This document shows positions 32,001 to 39,639 of a stretch of DNA of 64,000 nucleotides, one piece after another. This stretch comes from Cellulosimicrobium sp. ES-005 (GTDB lineage: Bacteria > Actinomycetota > Actinomycetes > Actinomycetales > Cellulomonadaceae). The notes beneath the pieces were generated by a model, which was not told the origin of the DNA, made no database searches, and saw nothing but the letters and a program-made list of their open reading frames with translations. Each line of letters starts with the position of its first letter. The first letter of the stretch is position 1. Made by a program: the position numbers and the translations under genes. The stretch is from positions 4,092,001 through 4,156,000 of the forward strand of contig NZ_CP159290.1 in NCBI RefSeq assembly GCF_040448685.1, given 5' to 3'.

Positions 32001-32140
32001 CGTCGAACTACTCCAACGAGTGGTGGACCATCAATCTGAGCAACGGCCGCCAGCGGCTCCAGTGCTACTACGGCTGGCCGGGCCAGCAGGTCCAGGTGAA
32101 GTTCTCCGACGGGACGAGCACACCGGTCATGGGCTGGTAG
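26072..32140 (+). CDS. Giant membrane-anchored Ig-like/Fn3 repeat protein
   Basis: A 2022-residue surface protein, likely an adhesin or wall-spanning scaffold. An N-terminal membrane anchor (VASVSTVSVFSTALVGMAFLY, about 13-33) leads to a 350-residue beta-rich region, perhaps a propeller. Eleven or so bacterial Ig-like repeats (Big_9 type, with NDTDPDGD-like turns) follow from about residue 404 to 1450. Then come five Fn3-type domains (for example VVLSWDPPNNNGAEITGYTV) and a C-terminal Cys/Trp-rich module of about 95 residues (GCGDSSCRWLG, VQYQCWGSDGGWH, RLQCYYGWPG). No LPxTG is present. The GTG start has CGGAGG 4 bases upstream. Fibronectin genes occupy the same place in the bifidobacterial PFNA cluster. 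Codon choice shifts inside the repeat array near 28140, where Val and Ala codons turn from G-ending to C-ending. Confidence 0.85.
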   Translation: MGFLARLNEHRRTVASVSTVSVFSTALVGMAFLYDGEATADVDLNDSGVWVTKSSAGLLGRFNYESQAMDGTLNAGSASFDVQQDAGRVLLDDTSTGTASPVDVAHLKLDGQVRLPAGAQVVSGGATTAILDGEEGLLWVLPFDGAASFDAEKTDPTVEVEGGGALTVSQDGTVFAAIPSTGTLWTVATTSKGTADGDPSSSSLPVGKGAEVEVTAVGDKPVVLDRSGSQLVLPGGKTVTLDDGAEARLQQPSAGSANVVVATTGGLVTQPLKGGDALRRSAEGRPAAPVQLGGCTYGAWASTGQVIRDCDGTDRDLDTRLEGIDPQARLEYRVNRRVIVLNDLSAGTLWMAADEYQKVDDWDVQLPEEAEGEESDAELTNPEQVDQFIADRSQPNKPPQPQDDSFGVRPGRTTILPVLGNDVDPDGDVMTASLAGDSPANATVQAIMGGAALQAVVPEDAQGTGTFRYSVADGRGGVAEAGVTLKVSPWGENAPPEQTGDPVLRVAQGGRATIKVLPYFKDPDGDDLYLASAAATVAGDDVRSRPDGTVEFRDGGGSTGRKVVTVTVADGQGGVFEGKLLVDVVPGPQPPVAVNDHVVVPAGQPVTVEPLRNDTDPNGDELRLASVSESAPAEITPNYDAGTFTFVSMEPRSYDLTYQVTDGPNATTGLVRVDVLAPSEAEGAPIVVTDTALLPAGGSTLVDVLANDTDPAGGVLVVQSVKVPADAGVSVAVLAHQMLRITELRQLDGPVTVTYTVSNGTESAPGEVRVIPVPAPTRLQPPQAAADEVTVHAGDVVTIPVLKNDTHPDGLELFLQPELEQDVDPALGEAFVSEDTLRFKAGPEAGTAYAIYRVRDVNGQEDSAQVTIRIRDGEDNAPPQPREIDARVLSGSSVRIAVPLDGIDPDGDSVQVTGIASPAGKGTVGVVDGFLEYTAAKNAVGLDTFTYTVLDARGATATGTVRVGIARPGETNQPPVAVDDEITVRPGRTVSVAALANDTDPDGDQVGLVPGAIEDTHDLDAEVVTDRIVLTSPDADGAYTFYYQVQDTYGARATGAVTVNVAADAPLLPPVARDDTVPVEDILGKTEVTVPVLDNDADPDGAATELTVTTDATTATVTDTGELVVTLTENRQVITYTATDIDGLTAKAFVKVPGLTDQRPTLRPGTQLEVLAGESLPIDITEHVLVVEGKTPRLTTEDAVKVTEGSREVPSVTQIVYTPDPAYTGPASVSFEVTDGSGPDDPEGHTNVLTIPVQVLPPENLAPELVGSPALDVAAGEEASVDLARFATDADGDPLTFTASSGGAQGITVSVEGGTLHAQATPEVPKGSVVQVPITVTDGEHPPVEGTATLTVVASTRPLVRANTDTVDDAHQGKATKVDVLANDSNPFPDTPLKLVDAVVETGQGSADLAGDQVSVTPRDDFVGVMVVRYRVQDATKDPDREVEGRIQLKVLGKPEAPATPQVEEVRSKTVVLSWDPPNNNGAEITGYTVRSQNGYEKACGTTTCTLDGLTNNVKYTFTVFATNAVGDGPASPPSAEARPDEKPDPPAAPTLEFGDQSLTVTWTNKTYTDRSPIETVDLEISPAPPGGAVQKTALVGTSVTWDGLKNGVAYKVRVRANNLAPDPSDWGEYSTAETPAGKPAAPAKPTVKRTSIGDTSQMQVAWTAPSDNGAAISKYTIEALQGGSVVKTATAGAGATSTTIGVSADTTGYTFRVRAHNKATDKFGDAEFSPASDPVRAFAAPSTVSNLRATANGTNNQIQLSFGAASGNGVKASEISYEYAAGDGWKKLADNKIVGGLTNGKAYSIKVRAVANVDGANQAGESTTANSATPYGPPPRPTVSASGGKGQVTFKVSGSTNGRNVTITVSGAKSGSFGISQSAGSGSNTYTASGLGYGETAKLCAVAKDSEGNTSAEACDSAKTEARPVPTLYKHSDAQGEEGCGDSSCRWLGIDPNGATGSVQYQCWGSDGGWHRFSPSSNYSNEWWTINLSNGRQRLQCYYGWPGQQVQVKFSDGTSTPVMGW

Positions 32141-32186
32141 CCCCCGGCCCGTCCGCTCCACAGCACGCAACGAGAAACGGAAACTC

Positions 32187-33161
32187 ATGAGCACGATGAC
32201 CCCCGAGCAGGCCACCTGGTTCGCTCAGACCTTCGACCGCCTCGTCGGCAACGTGGGCCAGGCCGTCCTGGGCAAGGCGCACGTGGTGCGCCTCACCCTG
32301 ACGTGCATGCTCTCCGAGGGCCACATCCTCCTCGAGGACGCACCCGGCACGGGCAAGACGTCGCTCGCCCGCGCCCTCGCGGCGAGCGTCCAGGGCACGA
32401 ACAACCGCATCCAGTTCACGCCCGACCTCCTTCCGTCGGACGTCACGGGCGTGACGATCTACGACCAGAAGACGGGACAGTTCGAGTTCCACCAGGGCCC
32501 GATCTTCGCGTCGATCGTGCTCGCGGACGAGATCAACCGCGCGTCGCCCAAGACGCAGTCGGCGCTCCTCGAGGTCATGGAGGAGGGGCGCGTCACCGTC
32601 GACGGCGTGGGCCACGACGTCGGGCGTCCGTTCATGGTCATCGCGACGCAGAACCCCATCGAGCAGGCCGGCACCTACCGGCTGCCCGAGGCACAGCTCG
32701 ACCGCTTCCTCATGAAGGCGTCGATCGGGTACCCGGACCACGCGTCGACGGTCGAGATCCTCTCCGGTGCGTCCGTCCGCGACCGGAGCAAGACGCTCCA
32801 GCCGCTCATCACGACGCAGGCCGTGACGGAGATGGCCGAGCTCGGCGCGCGCGTGCACGTCGACGGCGCGGTCCTGGAGTACGTCTCCCGGCTCGCCGAG
32901 GAGACGCGCAACGCGCCCGAGGTCCGCGTCGGCGTCTCCGTCCGTGGCTCGCTCGCGCTCGTGCGCTGCGCCAAGGTCTGGGCCGCGGCCCACGGCCGCA
33001 ACTACGTGCTGCCGGACGACATCAAGGAGCTCGCGCAGCCGGCGTGGGCGCACCGCCTCGTGCTCGACCCGGAGGCCGAGTTCGCCGGCGCCACGAACGA
33101 GGCCGTGCTCGGCCGGCTCCTCGCCGACGTCGCGGCGCCGCAGGAGCGACGCTCCGCCTGA
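32187..33161 (+). CDS. MoxR-family AAA+ ATPase
   Basis: Cytoplasmic ATPase of the MoxR class, thought to act as a chaperone that remodels or matures partner complexes together with DUF58 proteins. The 324 residues hold Walker A (APGTGKTS, 52-59), Walker B (IVLADEINRA with Asp114-Glu115), sensor 1 (VIATQNPIEQAGTYRLPEAQLDRF) and the winged lid. It starts 46 bases after the giant Ig/Fn3 gene, and the DUF58 gene follows after 109 bases, the classic MoxR-DUF58-transglutaminase order. The SD is weak (CGGAAA). Confidence 0.93.
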   Translation: MSTMTPEQATWFAQTFDRLVGNVGQAVLGKAHVVRLTLTCMLSEGHILLEDAPGTGKTSLARALAASVQGTNNRIQFTPDLLPSDVTGVTIYDQKTGQFEFHQGPIFASIVLADEINRASPKTQSALLEVMEEGRVTVDGVGHDVGRPFMVIATQNPIEQAGTYRLPEAQLDRFLMKASIGYPDHASTVEILSGASVRDRSKTLQPLITTQAVTEMAELGARVHVDGAVLEYVSRLAEETRNAPEVRVGVSVRGSLALVRCAKVWAAAHGRNYVLPDDIKELAQPAWAHRLVLDPEAEFAGATNEAVLGRLLADVAAPQERRSA

Positions 33162-33270
33162 CCGGACGTACGGCGCTCCCCACGCCGCCCGCCCACTCCG
33201 CCCGTCGGGTGCCCCACGCACCGTCGACCCGGCGGACCGTCCTCCCCCGCACCGACCGAGAGCCCATCGC

Positions 33271-34608
33271 ATGAACGCCTCACACGGCCCCTCGACCGGC
33301 CGCCCGAGCACCCGCTCGAGCAGCCCGAGCGGCAGGACCGGCACGCCACCCGCGTCGTCGGCCCTCGCCGGACTGCTCCGACCCCTCGCAGCGCCCCTCG
33401 CCCGGGTCGCGGCGCCGATCGGGCGCGCGCTGGCGCCGGTGACGAGGGCGGTCGAGCCGGTGACGTCGGCGGTCAGCCCGTTCGGCTGGGCCGCGCTCGT
33501 CGTCACCGTCGGGGCGTGGTGGGCCGGGCTCGCCCTCTCCTGGCTCGAGCTGCTGGTGGTCGCGATCCTGCTCACGGTGGCGCTGCTCGCCGCGGTCGCG
33601 TTCGTGCTGGGCCGCTTCCGCTACGCCGTCGTGCTCGACCTCGCGCAGCAGCGCGTCACGGTCGGCGACCGCGCCGTCGGCCGGCTCGACGTGCGCAACG
33701 ACTCGGGCCGGCCGCTGCTCCCCTCGGTCATGGAGCTGCCGGTGGGGCAGGGCATGGCGACGTTCCCCGTGCCGCGCCTGCGTCCTCAGGCGAGCCACGA
33801 GGAGATCTTCACGGTGCCGACGCACCGGCGCTCGGTGATCTCCGTGGGACCCGTGCGCTCGGTGCGGGCGGACCCGCTCGGTCTGCTGCGCCGCGAGGTC
33901 GTCTGGACCGAGCCCGAGGAGCTCTTCGTGCACCCGCGCGTGAAGAACCTCTCGGGCTCGTCCACGGGCTTCCTCAAGGACCTCGAGGGCCGCGTCACGA
34001 CGGACATCTCCAACTCGGACGTCTCGTTCCACGCGCTGCGCGACTACGTCCCGGGCGACGACCGCCGGCACATCCACTGGAAGACGACGGCCCGCACCGG
34101 GCAGCTCATGGTCCGCCAGTTCGAGGAGACCCGCCGGTCGCACCTCGCCGTGCTCCTCTCGACGCGTGCCGAGGACTACGCGCACGACGACGAGTTCGAG
34201 CTCGCCGTGAGCGCGTGCGGGTCGCTCGGCCTCCAGGCGATCAAGGAGGACCGCGGGGTCACCGTCCTCGTCAACGACGGCAACCTGCGCGGCGACCACC
34301 GCACCCGGCTGCTCGACGACCTCGCGCGCGTCGAGACGCGCGCGCAGCGGACGTCCCTCGTGGACGTCGCGCGCGTCGCGGGGCTGACGATCAGCGACGC
34401 CTCGGTCGTGGCCTTCATCGTCGGCAGCAGGGTGACGCCGACCGAGCTGCGGGCGGCGTCCGCCCGGCTTCCCCAGGACGTCCGCGTCATGGCGATCCAG
34501 TGCGTCCCCGGGGCCTCGCTCAGCCGGCACGCCATCGCGGAGCTCGTCGTCCTCACCATCGGCGAGCTCGGTGAGCTCCCCCTCGCCCTGCGGAGGCTGA
34601 ACGACTGA
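33271..34608 (+). CDS. DUF58 membrane protein
   Basis: Usual partner of MoxR ATPases. The 445-residue protein starts with about 65 Ser/Pro/Arg-rich residues, then two membrane helices (AALVVTVGAWWAGLALSWL and LLVVAILLTVALLAAVAFVLG), a beta-rich segment, and the DUF58 signature near residue 257 (RDYVPGDDRRHIHW followed by KTTAR). The C-terminal part is a von Willebrand A-like fold. Role in the cell is not established for this family; with MoxR it may help assemble surface or secretion machinery. Its stop and the next start share a base (TGATG). Confidence 0.88.
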   Translation: MNASHGPSTGRPSTRSSSPSGRTGTPPASSALAGLLRPLAAPLARVAAPIGRALAPVTRAVEPVTSAVSPFGWAALVVTVGAWWAGLALSWLELLVVAILLTVALLAAVAFVLGRFRYAVVLDLAQQRVTVGDRAVGRLDVRNDSGRPLLPSVMELPVGQGMATFPVPRLRPQASHEEIFTVPTHRRSVISVGPVRSVRADPLGLLRREVVWTEPEELFVHPRVKNLSGSSTGFLKDLEGRVTTDISNSDVSFHALRDYVPGDDRRHIHWKTTARTGQLMVRQFEETRRSHLAVLLSTRAEDYAHDDEFELAVSACGSLGLQAIKEDRGVTVLVNDGNLRGDHRTRLLDDLARVETRAQRTSLVDVARVAGLTISDASVVAFIVGSRVTPTELRAASARLPQDVRVMAIQCVPGASLSRHAIAELVVLTIGELGELPLALRRLND

Positions 34609-37109
34609 TGAGCGCTCCCAGCACCACGACGCGCGGCTCGCGCCGCGCCACCCCGGTCGGCACGCCGCCGCCGTCCTCGGGCACCTCGCAGCGCAACACG
34701 ACCCGGCTGCGCGGGGCCGACACCCCGCGTGCGCTCACGGCCCTCGGGGCCGTCGACGCGCTCGCGCTCGTCCTCGTCCTCGGCGCGGTCGCCGTCGGGT
34801 TCGGGCCCGTGTGGGGGTCCACCGGGTACCTCCTCCCGGCCGCGGGGGGCGCCGTCGTCGGGCTCCTGGTCGCGTGGCTCGGCGCCTGGCGCCGGTGGTC
34901 CGCCGCCACGGTCCTCGTGGTCGCGGTCGTCGCGTACCTGCTCTTCGGTGGCGCGCTCGCGCTGCCGGCGGACGCGATCGGCGGCGTGGTCCCGTCGCTG
35001 CAGACGATCACCGACCTGCTCCGTGGCGCCGTCACGGGCTGGAAGGAGTTCGTCACCACGGTCCCGCCGCTGCACTCCTTCCCGGAGCTCGCGGTGGTCC
35101 CGTACCTCCTCATGCTCGCGACCGCGCTCCTCGCGGGGACCATCGCGTGGCGCGCGCGCCGTGCCGAGTGGGCGCTCGTCCCCGTCGTGGTCGCGTTCGT
35201 GGGGGTCATCCTCCTCGGGACCGTCATCGCGGCGTTCCCGGTGGTGCAGGGTCTCGTCGTGGGCGGCGTGGGCCTGCTGTGGGCCGGGTGGCGGGTCACG
35301 GCCGCGCGCTTCGGGGCGCACCAGATCACGACCGAGGCGAGCAAGGCCGCGACGCGGCGGCTCTGGTGGCACCGCGTGCGCACCGGCGCGGCGATGCTGG
35401 TCGTCGGCGGCGTCGCCGCGGCGTTCGCCGCGCCCGTGCTGCTCCCGGACGCGCCGCGCACCGTGCTGCGCGAGACGGTCGTGCCGCCCCTCGACCTGCA
35501 CGAGTACGTGAGCCCGCTCACGGCGTTCCGCAAGTACGCCAAGGACATGCGCGAGGACGAGCTGTTCACCGTGCAGGGGCTCCCGGCAGGCGCCAAGGTC
35601 CGCCTCGCCGGTCTCGACACGTACAACGGCGTCGTCTACGACGTCTCCAGCGGGCTGCCCGGCTCGGGCGTCTACACGCGCGCGGGCGAGGAGATCGCGA
35701 CCGTCGCGTCCGGGACGCCGACGCGCGTCGAGGTCCAGGTCGGGGACTACACCGGCGTGTGGGTGCCCGACGTCGGCACGCTGGAGGGCATCACCTACGG
35801 GGGCGACCGCGCGCGCGAGCTCGGCGAGACCACGTACTACAACTCGACCACGGGGACCGCGCTGACGACCGCCGGGCTGCGACCGGGCGACTCGTACACG
35901 CTCGACACGCTCGTCACGGTCGAGCCCACGGAGGACGACCTGCGGGCGGGCGCGATCGACCAGTCGATCGAGGTGCCGAGGCCGCCCAAGGACGCGCTGC
36001 CCGCGTCGCTCGCGGGCAAGGCCGCGCAGTTCATGGGGGAGGAGACCGAGCCCGTCGACCAGCTCTTCGCGCTCCGCGACGGCCTCGTGGCCAGCGGCGT
36101 CTTCTCCAGCGGGCTCGACACCCAGCCCCCCTCGCGTCCGGGCCACTCGGCGGAGCGCATCGACACGCTCCTCGCGGACGAGGAGATGGTGGGCGACGAC
36201 GAGCAGTTCGCGGTGGCGCTCGCCCTCATGGCCAACCAGGCCGGCATCCCCGCGCGCGTGGTCATGGGCTTCTACCCCGACATGGAGAAGAACCCGCTCG
36301 AGCCGGGCGAGCCCTTCACCGCGACCGGGACCGACGTGCACGCGTGGGCCGAGGTGCCGTTCGTCGGCTACGGGTGGGTGCCGATCACGGCGATCCCCGA
36401 CGAGGACAACAAGATCCAGCCGGAGCCCAAGAGCCTCCAGGTGCCCAAGCCCCCGATCCTCGAGGACCCGGAACCTCCGGAGGAGCCCGCCGAGGCCGAG
36501 GCCGGCAAGGTCGACGACGAGGAGAAGGAGAAGGCCGAGAGCGACGGCTTCGACTGGGGCCAGGCGGCCCTCGTCGCCGTCGCCGTGGTGGTGCCGCTCG
36601 CGCTCCTCGCCCTGCCGGTGATCCTGGTGCTCGCCTACAAGGCGCGTCGCCGGGCGCGGCGCCGCGCGGCGGCACGTCCCGTCGACCGGGTGAGCGGAGG
36701 CTGGCGCGAGGTCCTGGACACCGCGACGGACCTCGGCACGCCCGTCCCCGCCGGGTCCACGCGACGCGAGGGCGCCGGCCTCCTCTCCCAGGCGTACGGC
36801 GCGACGGCGACGATCCCGCTGGCGCACCGCGCCGACGCGACCGTCTTCGGCCAGGGCGAGCCGACCGAGCAGGAGATCGAGGCCTTCTGGGCGGACGTGG
36901 ACACCGTCGTCGGGGGGCTACGCTCCTCCGTGAACCGTCGGGCCCGCGTCCGCGCCGCACTCTCGCTGCGGTCGGTCCGCGCGGCCTCCGGTTCGTCGGG
37001 TCTGCGCCGGTGGCTGCCCGGCCGCCGCGCCGGCACGAAGGGTGGCGCCGCGCCCCCGGCGGCAGGGTCGTCGTCGGAGCCGACGAGACGACAGGGAGAC
37101 GAGTCATGA
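34608..37109 (+). CDS. Transglutaminase-fold membrane protein, catalytic residues lost
   Basis: An 833-residue membrane protein of the DUF3488/transglutaminase-core type. About six N-terminal helices (roughly 45-290) are followed by an extracytoplasmic domain with the transglutaminase core, a seventh helix (AALVAVAVVVPLALLALPVILVLAY, about 645-670) and a cytoplasmic tail of some 160 residues. In the core, the active-site Cys of the usual G-D-C-x-x-F/Y-A motif is replaced by Asp531 (VGDDEQFA). His578 is kept (TDVHAWAEV). The catalytic Asp of the usual W-V-P-x-D-P-T motif is Thr594 (GWVPITAIP). The fold around it (GIPARVVMGFYP) is well kept, so it looks like a binding or structural protein, not an enzyme. 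Coupled to its neighbours by TGATG and ATGA overlaps. Confidence 0.85.
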   Translation: MSAPSTTTRGSRRATPVGTPPPSSGTSQRNTTRLRGADTPRALTALGAVDALALVLVLGAVAVGFGPVWGSTGYLLPAAGGAVVGLLVAWLGAWRRWSAATVLVVAVVAYLLFGGALALPADAIGGVVPSLQTITDLLRGAVTGWKEFVTTVPPLHSFPELAVVPYLLMLATALLAGTIAWRARRAEWALVPVVVAFVGVILLGTVIAAFPVVQGLVVGGVGLLWAGWRVTAARFGAHQITTEASKAATRRLWWHRVRTGAAMLVVGGVAAAFAAPVLLPDAPRTVLRETVVPPLDLHEYVSPLTAFRKYAKDMREDELFTVQGLPAGAKVRLAGLDTYNGVVYDVSSGLPGSGVYTRAGEEIATVASGTPTRVEVQVGDYTGVWVPDVGTLEGITYGGDRARELGETTYYNSTTGTALTTAGLRPGDSYTLDTLVTVEPTEDDLRAGAIDQSIEVPRPPKDALPASLAGKAAQFMGEETEPVDQLFALRDGLVASGVFSSGLDTQPPSRPGHSAERIDTLLADEEMVGDDEQFAVALALMANQAGIPARVVMGFYPDMEKNPLEPGEPFTATGTDVHAWAEVPFVGYGWVPITAIPDEDNKIQPEPKSLQVPKPPILEDPEPPEEPAEAEAGKVDDEEKEKAESDGFDWGQAALVAVAVVVPLALLALPVILVLAYKARRRARRRAAARPVDRVSGGWREVLDTATDLGTPVPAGSTRREGAGLLSQAYGATATIPLAHRADATVFGQGEPTEQEIEAFWADVDTVVGGLRSSVNRRARVRAALSLRSVRAASGSSGLRRWLPGRRAGTKGGAAPPAAGSSSEPTRRQGDES

Positions 37110-38785
37110 GCGACGTGACGTGCGCCGCGTGCGGGTCCGCGCAGTCCGCGGGGTCCGCGTTCTGCGCCGTGTGCGGGCAGCCCTTCCCCCGGACGGGTCG
37201 CCCGGTCGCCGAGCCGGCCGCCGGCCCGGTCGGCAGCGTCCAGGCCGTCGCCGCGCGCGCGGGGGCGGACCTGCCGTACGCGGCCGCCCCGCACTCGGCG
37301 CCGGACACCACGACGGAGCCCGAGGTCTACGCGGCGACCCAGAAGGCGTTCGGCCCGGCCGTCGCCGCGCCGTCGGCGTCCTCGCTCGCGACCGCCCCGT
37401 TCGCGGGGAGGGGACGGCGGTTCCTCGCCTACGTGGTCGACGTCGCCGTCCCGGGCCTCGTCGCGCTGGTGGTCGTCGTCGCGGGCCTCGCGATGGTCGG
37501 GACGCCGCTCGGCAGCGTCCAGGTCGTGACGCAGGACGAGGCCGCCGCGCTCTTCGGCAAGATCCTCGTGGTCTACGTCGTCGCCGGGGTGCTCGCGCTC
37601 GCGTGGTGGGTGGGCGTCTGGTTCTGGGAGGGCTCGACGGGCAAGACGCTCGGCAACCTCCTCACCGGCATCCGCACGGTCGACGCCGGGACGCGCGAGA
37701 CGGTCGGCTTCGGCCGGGCGGCGCTGCGCTGGATCATCGTCGGCGTCGTGCCCCTGGGCGGGATCCTCGTGGTCCTGCTCAGCCCGGGCTTCGACTCCTC
37801 CGGCCGGTCGCAGGGGTGGCACGACAAGGCGGGCCGCTCGCTCGTGCTCGACGTGCGCGGTGTCACCCCTGCGTCCTCGTCGCCCTCCGGCTACGAGGGC
37901 GTGGCCACGCTCATGGCCGGTGCGCCCGCGGGTGCCTCCCACGGCGCCGCCGGGACCTACGCCTCGGCGCCCCAGCCCGGCTACGCCCCCGCACCGGCTC
38001 AGCCCGGGTACGCCCCCGCACCGGCTCCGACGGGGTACGCGCCCTACCCACCCGCCCCGCTGGGCGGCCAGGGTCCTGCGGCCCCGGCGGCTCCAGGAGG
38101 CACGGCGTCGTTCGCCCCGTCGGCGCCGTCGGCGCCGTCGGGTCCGGCGCCGGCCGCACCCGTCCCGGACCCCTGGGCCTTCCCGTCCTCCGCGGCGCCC
38201 GCGGGCGACGGACTGATCACGGGCGTCCCGGGCGTCGGGAGCGGGTCGACCCCGGCCGCGCCGCCGGTCCCCGCCACGCCCGCGCCCGCCGCTCCGTCGG
38301 CCGCTCCGCCGGCGGCGACGTCCCCCGCCCCCGTGGTGACGCCCGCGACCCCCGCACCCGCCGCCGCGCCCACGCCCGAGCCCGCCGAGGCGGAGTGGGA
38401 CAGCACGCGCATGACGGCGCGGGACGTCCGCGCCATGGACCCCGCACCCGACGTCTCGGTCGTCATCGAGCTCGAGTCCGGAGAGCGTCGTGCCGTCGAC
38501 CGCCCGACCCTGCTCGGCCGCAACCCGCAGGCGCCCGACGACGGGCCGTGGAACCTCGTCGCGGTCGACGACCCCACCCGGTCCGTCTCCAAGACCCACG
38601 CCGAGCTCCGCGTGGACCCGAGCGGCCTGTGGCTCACGGACCGCGGCTCCACCAACGGCACCGTCGTCTCGGTGCCGGGAGCCCCGCCGCGCGTCGCCGA
38701 GCCGGGGACCCGGGTGCGCGTCCCCGTCGGTGCGACGATCCACGTCGGGGACCGCCGCATCGTCGTCCACCCCGGTGCCGCATGA
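37106..38785 (+). CDS. Zinc-ribbon, RDD and FHA domain membrane protein
   Basis: A 559-residue protein joining three modules. First is an N-terminal zinc ribbon (CAACGSAQSAGSAFCAVCG, four Cys). Next is an RDD membrane domain at about residues 105-250 (RRFLAYVVDVAVPGLVAL, WEGSTGKTLGNLLTGIRTVD, WHDKAGRSLVL). After a Pro/Ala-rich linker of 180 residues with a 27-bp DNA repeat (37973-38026, QPGYAPAPA twice) comes a C-terminal FHA domain (LLGRNPQAPDDGP, then SVSKTHAELRVD and DRGSTNGT). The FHA domain should bind phosphothreonine made by the kinase of this locus. The S-x-T-H motif has Lys-Thr where many have R-x-H. ATGA overlaps on both sides. Confidence 0.88.
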   Translation: MSDVTCAACGSAQSAGSAFCAVCGQPFPRTGRPVAEPAAGPVGSVQAVAARAGADLPYAAAPHSAPDTTTEPEVYAATQKAFGPAVAAPSASSLATAPFAGRGRRFLAYVVDVAVPGLVALVVVVAGLAMVGTPLGSVQVVTQDEAAALFGKILVVYVVAGVLALAWWVGVWFWEGSTGKTLGNLLTGIRTVDAGTRETVGFGRAALRWIIVGVVPLGGILVVLLSPGFDSSGRSQGWHDKAGRSLVLDVRGVTPASSSPSGYEGVATLMAGAPAGASHGAAGTYASAPQPGYAPAPAQPGYAPAPAPTGYAPYPPAPLGGQGPAAPAAPGGTASFAPSAPSAPSGPAPAAPVPDPWAFPSSAAPAGDGLITGVPGVGSGSTPAAPPVPATPAPAAPSAAPPAATSPAPVVTPATPAPAAAPTPEPAEAEWDSTRMTARDVRAMDPAPDVSVVIELESGERRAVDRPTLLGRNPQAPDDGPWNLVAVDDPTRSVSKTHAELRVDPSGLWLTDRGSTNGTVVSVPGAPPRVAEPGTRVRVPVGATIHVGDRRIVVHPGAA

Positions 38786-39639
38786 CGACCGAGCTGCCGG
38801 CCGAGGTCCACCTCGCCTGGGGCGCGGCGTCGCACCGGGGCGCGCGCCGGCTCCTCAACGAGGACCGGTTCCTCGTCTCGCGCTCCGTCTTCTTCGTCGC
38901 CGACGGCATGGGCGGCCACGAGGCGGGCGAGGTCGCGAGCGCGACCGCCGTCGAGGCCCTCCGACCCCTCGCCGACCTCGACGTCGTCACGCCGGACGAG
39001 GTCCGCGAGCGGATCACGGTCGCGCAGGAGAACGTGCAGGCCATCGTCACCGAGCCCGGCCGGGGGGCGGGCACCACCGTGACCGGCGTGGTCGTCTCGG
39101 AGCAGGACGGGAACCCGTACTGGCTCGTCGTCAACGTCGGCGACTCGCGCACGTACCACCTCGCCGGCGGTCGTCTCGAGCAGGTGAGCGTCGACCACTC
39201 GGAGGTCCAGGAGATGGTCGACGCCGGGCTGCTGACGCCCGCGGAGGCCCTTACGCACCCGCGGCGGCACGTCGTCACGCGCGCGCTCGGCTCGCGCAAC
39301 GCCCCGCAGGTGGACTTCTGGTACCTGCCGATCGAGCGGCACGACCGCGTCCTGGTCTGCTCGGACGGCCTGACGGGCGAGCTCACGGACGAGCGGATCA
39401 CGGAGGTCCTGCTCTCCACGCCCGACCCGCAGGCGGCCGCCGAGCGCCTGGTCCACGAGGCCATCGCGGCCGGGGGCCGGGATAACATCACAGTCGTCGT
39501 CGTCGACGCGACGGGCGTGTCCGACGACACGAGCGGCGGGAGCACGACGCCGCGCGACCACGCCGCGGCACCGGGTCCGGTCGTCGACGAGGACACGCTG
39601 CCCAGGGATGTTCGTCTCCAGATCGGGGGTCTGACGTGA
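38782..39639 (+). CDS. PP2C-family Ser/Thr phosphatase
   Basis: Metal-dependent phosphatase expected to reverse the phosphorylation made by the kinase at 41282. The 285-residue protein has all PP2C metal sites: Glu27/Asp28 in NEDRF, Asp41-Gly42 in ADGMGGHEAG, SDGLTGELTD and GGRDNITVVVVD. It is soluble, with a 45-residue acidic tail after the domain that ends in LPRDVRLQIGG and could be a docking or phosphorylation segment. Overlaps its neighbours by ATGA and GTGA. PrpC is the usual name in bifidobacterial and corynebacterial relatives. Confidence 0.94.
   Translation: MTTELPAEVHLAWGAASHRGARRLLNEDRFLVSRSVFFVADGMGGHEAGEVASATAVEALRPLADLDVVTPDEVRERITVAQENVQAIVTEPGRGAGTTVTGVVVSEQDGNPYWLVVNVGDSRTYHLAGGRLEQVSVDHSEVQEMVDAGLLTPAEALTHPRRHVVTRALGSRNAPQVDFWYLPIERHDRVLVCSDGLTGELTDERITEVLLSTPDPQAAAERLVHEAIAAGGRDNITVVVVDATGVSDDTSGGSTTPRDHAAAPGPVVDEDTLPRDVRLQIGGLT

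Noticed and set aside
30436-32140. Ig/Fn3 giant as a sortase-anchored protein
   Set aside because: No LPxTG or LAxTG and no C-terminal hydrophobic tail. Anchoring is by the N-terminal helix.
25712-32215. A 6.5-kb open frame on the minus strand opposite the Ig/Fn3 gene
   Set aside because: It is an antisense effect of high GC and repeats. Its translation is Arg/His/Val-rich without any domain, while the plus strand has clear Ig and Fn3 repeats.
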